Positions 61,719 to 64,000 of a DNA stretch of 64,000 nt are shown one piece after another. The DNA is from Lachnospiraceae bacterium (GTDB lineage: Bacteria > Bacillota > Clostridia > Lachnospirales > Lachnospiraceae): the NCBI GenBank assembly GCA_910575835.1, contig CAJTGB010000009.1, positions 1 through 64,000 on the forward strand. Reading direction: 5' to 3'. Every line of letters begins with the position of its first letter. Position 1 is the stretch's first letter. A program made the position numbers and the translations under genes. The notes beneath the pieces are model-generated. The model worked only from the letters and a program-made list of their open reading frames with translations, did not search any database and was not told the origin of the DNA.

Positions 61719-63797
61719 TTATATCGTAATATTTCCTACCGCCTGTATCTGGATATTATTGCTGATCTCGTTAAATGACAGCACATATACATCCGGAAAG
61801 AACTGCTCCACCAGCCTGTAGAAATGTATTCTTACCACCTGGCTGGTCAGGATGATCGCCACCTGTCCAAGCTCCTGGAACTTCTTCACTTCGTCCGTCA
61901 TCTGAGTGATCACGCTCTGCATCACATCCGGGCTCAGTGCAAGGTAGACTCCATGGTCGCCGTTGGTCAGGCTTGTGATGATCGTCTTCTCCAATTCTGC
62001 GTCCAACGTCACCACTCTCATGCTGTTGCCCTCGCAGAACTTTCTTGTAATCGTACGTTTCAGCGCAACACGGATATTCTCCGTGATAGAATCCAGATCC
62101 CGGACCGTCATGGACGAATCTACGATCGTCTCCATGATAGTCTCCATATCCTTGATCGGAATCCCTTCCTTCAGAAGATTGGTTAAGATCTTCTGGAAAT
62201 TACCGTAAGAGATCAGCTGCGGAATCAACTCATCAACAAGCTCCGGCGCCTGCCGCTTCATGTTCTCGATCAGACGCACTACCTCTGGACGATTCAGCAG
62301 CTCATGCGCATGCTTCTTCACAGTCTCAGACAGATGCGTCAGCATAACAGAGAGCGGGTCGATAACCGTATATCCGTAGATCTCCGCCATCTCCTTCTTA
62401 TCCACTGTGATCCATTTACTAGGAATACCATATGCAGGCTCGATAGTATCTATACCATCAATCTCTTTCTCGAGGTTCGGCGGCTCTAACGCAAGGTAGT
62501 AATCTACCAGGATCTCGCCCTTGGCGACCTCCTCGCCCTTGATCTTGATCACATACTGGTTCGTATTCAGGCTGGAACTGTCACGCAGCCGTATGGAAGG
62601 GATCACAAGTCCCATCTCCTGCGCATACTGCCGGCGGAAGATGACGATACGGTCGATCATCCTGCCTCCGCTCGCCTCATCTACTAGAGGGATCAGGCTG
62701 TAACCGAATTCCATCTCGATCGGCTCTACAGACAGCAGGTCATATACACTGTTGATATCCTTGAAGTTCTCCTCTTCTTCCATCTGGAGCTGCTCGGCTT
62801 CCGCCTGGCTCATGCCGCCTCCCGGCACCATGCCCGGTTCCGGGACCATCGCAAATTCCTGCATACGGCGCAGGAGATACCATCCGCCCAGCATCATGAC
62901 CAACGCGATCACTGCCAGCTGGAACTTCGGCATTCCCGGAATCGCGATCAGGATCGCCAGCACGCCGCCCGCGGTCATGATCGCCTTGGGCTGTGCTCCG
63001 AACTGTCTTGTTACATCTATATTCAAACTGTCTTCCGCAACCGCACGTGTTACGATCATACCCGTCGCCGTAGAGATCAGAAGCGCAGGGATCTGTGATA
63101 CCAGACCGTCACCTATCGTTGCGATAGAATATACCTGAAGCACTTCGGTGAATCCCATAGTGCCCTGCACCATACCGATCACACAGCCGCCAAGGAAGTT
63201 AACGGCTGTGATAATCAGGGACATGGTCGCATCACCTTTTACGATCTTGGTGGCACCATCCATGGATCCGTAGAAATCCGCTTCCTTCTGGATCTTATAA
63301 CGTCTTGCCTTCGCTTCATCCTCTGTGATCAATCCGCTTCCTAAGTCCGCGTCGATCGCCATCTGTTTACCAGGCATAGCATCCAGGGTGAATCTCGCCG
63401 CTACCTCAGCGACACGTTCCGCACCCTTGGTGATAACGAGGAACTGAACTAATACGATGATCAGGAATATGATAACGCCGACTACAACATTGCCCTGGAG
63501 AACGAAATCGCCCATGGACTGGATCACCTGGCCCGCCGTACCCGAGTTACTAAGGATACTTCTTGTTGACGAGATATTGATCCCTATACGGTATAAGGTT
63601 GTAATAAGAAGCAGGGACGGGAAGATCGAGAACTCCAGTGCCTCCTTGATATTCATACTGACCAGAAGAATAATCAGCGAAACGGCAATATTTAAAATAA
63701 TCATTACGTCCAGAAAAAACGGACTTAACGGTATGATCAACAGCAGTACGATCATGACTACGATCAATGATACCACATTATTCAATATATTCTTCAT
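61719..63797 (-). CDS. flhA: Flagellar type III export component FlhA
   Basis: The 692-residue export-gate protein has about eight membrane segments in the first 320 residues and a cytoplasmic domain thereafter that binds substrates and chaperones. The family signature around MPGKQMAIDADLGSGLITEDEA (residues about 150-170, shortened) is intact. GGAG precedes the ATG. It starts 3 bp after flhB ends. Confidence 0.96.
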   Translation of the reverse strand: MKNILNNVVSLIVVMIVLLLIIPLSPFFLDVMIILNIAVSLIILLVSMNIKEALEFSIFPSLLLITTLYRIGINISSTRSILSNSGTAGQVIQSMGDFVLQGNVVVGVIIFLIIVLVQFLVITKGAERVAEVAARFTLDAMPGKQMAIDADLGSGLITEDEAKARRYKIQKEADFYGSMDGATKIVKGDATMSLIITAVNFLGGCVIGMVQGTMGFTEVLQVYSIATIGDGLVSQIPALLISTATGMIVTRAVAEDSLNIDVTRQFGAQPKAIMTAGGVLAILIAIPGMPKFQLAVIALVMMLGGWYLLRRMQEFAMVPEPGMVPGGGMSQAEAEQLQMEEEENFKDINSVYDLLSVEPIEMEFGYSLIPLVDEASGGRMIDRIVIFRRQYAQEMGLVIPSIRLRDSSSLNTNQYVIKIKGEEVAKGEILVDYYLALEPPNLEKEIDGIDTIEPAYGIPSKWITVDKKEMAEIYGYTVIDPLSVMLTHLSETVKKHAHELLNRPEVVRLIENMKRQAPELVDELIPQLISYGNFQKILTNLLKEGIPIKDMETIMETIVDSSMTVRDLDSITENIRVALKRTITRKFCEGNSMRVVTLDAELEKTIITSLTNGDHGVYLALSPDVMQSVITQMTDEVKKFQELGQVAIILTSQVVRIHFYRLVEQFFPDVYVLSFNEISNNIQIQAVGNITI

Positions 63798-63800
63798 CTT

Positions 63801-64000
63801 CTACTCCAACTTTTTATTCATACGGAATACCTCTACAAGGATCTCCGCTACCACTCCATAATACTCTGCAGGTATCTGTCCGCCAAGAGGGGTCGAGGCA
63901 TAAATCCCTCTCGCAAGAGGTTTGTTCTCGATCACCGTCACCTTATTAAGTTCCCCGATCTCCACGATCTTAAGAGCGATCAAATCCTGTCCTTTCGCGA
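63801..64000 (-). CDS. flhB: Flagellar export switch protein FlhB (C-terminal part, runs off the window)
   Basis: The last 65 or so residues of FlhB are present (KIVEIGELNKVTVIENKPLA, then GIYASTPLGGQIPAEYYG and VAEILVEVF). This is the C-terminal cytoplasmic FlhB_C fragment after the autocleavage site; the NPTH cleavage motif itself lies beyond the right edge. The gene continues past position 64000, so its start and length cannot be given. Confidence 0.92.
   Translation of the reverse strand, partial: AKGQDLIALKIVEIGELNKVTVIENKPLARGIYASTPLGGQIPAEYYGVVAEILVEVFRMNKKLE

Overview
The window looks like a chromosomal segment of a motile, anaerobic, gut-type Lachnospiraceae (Clostridia). Supporting signs are class III anaerobic ribonucleotide reductase, meso-diaminopimelate dehydrogenase, a T-box-controlled methionyl-tRNA synthetase, strong AGGAGG-type ribosome binding sites, a plant-polysaccharide (arabinan) locus and a large flagellar/chemotaxis block. 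The genus call is inference from gene content only. No tRNA, rRNA or CRISPR array was seen.

Layout. (1) 1-11100: arabinan/arabino-oligosaccharide locus. A leftward operon (GH127 beta-L-arabinofuranosidase, sugar-binding lipoprotein, two ABC permeases, GH51 alpha-L-arabinofuranosidase, DUF624 protein) lies downstream of a LacI-family regulator and has two matching ATTAAACGTTTAAT-type operators; a GH43 enzyme is divergent. (2) 11100-20200: nrdD-nrdG with a candidate NrdR box, a HAD phosphatase, a small XRE regulator, a small secreted ORF, tatD, ddh, a 166-bp inverted-repeat (MITE-like) element and metG with a full T-box leader. (3) 20200-26700: Uma2-type nuclease, a 553-residue tail-anchored protein of unknown function, an Rpn-family nuclease with a long structured leader, a ribokinase and a TetR regulator. 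(4) 26900-33690: a TetR-flanked operon for pyroglutamyl-peptide use (large M14 peptidase, DUF969/DUF979 5-oxoproline transporter, M29-like aminopeptidase, pyroglutamyl peptidase). (5) 33760-44860: alpha/beta hydrolase plus citrate synthase, rsmA, a hybrid histidine kinase, a chemoreceptor overlapping a nucleotidyltransferase-like gene, an orphan FtsE-like ATPase with a degenerate Q-loop, and an exported C39-type peptidase. (6) 44890-64000: flagellar and chemotaxis genes (FliT/FlgN-like, fliS, fliD; then flhB-flhA-fliA-two rod/hook genes-cheC-cheD-cheV-EAL/HDOD-SprA-like-chemoreceptor), interrupted by a rightward ParA-ComFB pair and a tandemly duplicated Rpn locus.

Most notable. The Rpn-family genes at 23309 and 51218 share a matching promoter (TTGCAT, 17 bp, TATACT) and a roughly 250-nt leader with three hairpins whose stems keep pairing despite sequence change; the last hairpin buries the Shine-Dalgarno sequence. 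The third copy at 52380 keeps only the 3' part of this leader. This is the best candidate for an undescribed regulatory RNA here. The ParA-ComFB gene pair (48413-50264) next to flagellar genes, with no ParB and no flhF/flhG between flhA and fliA, is the best candidate for an undescribed protein system.
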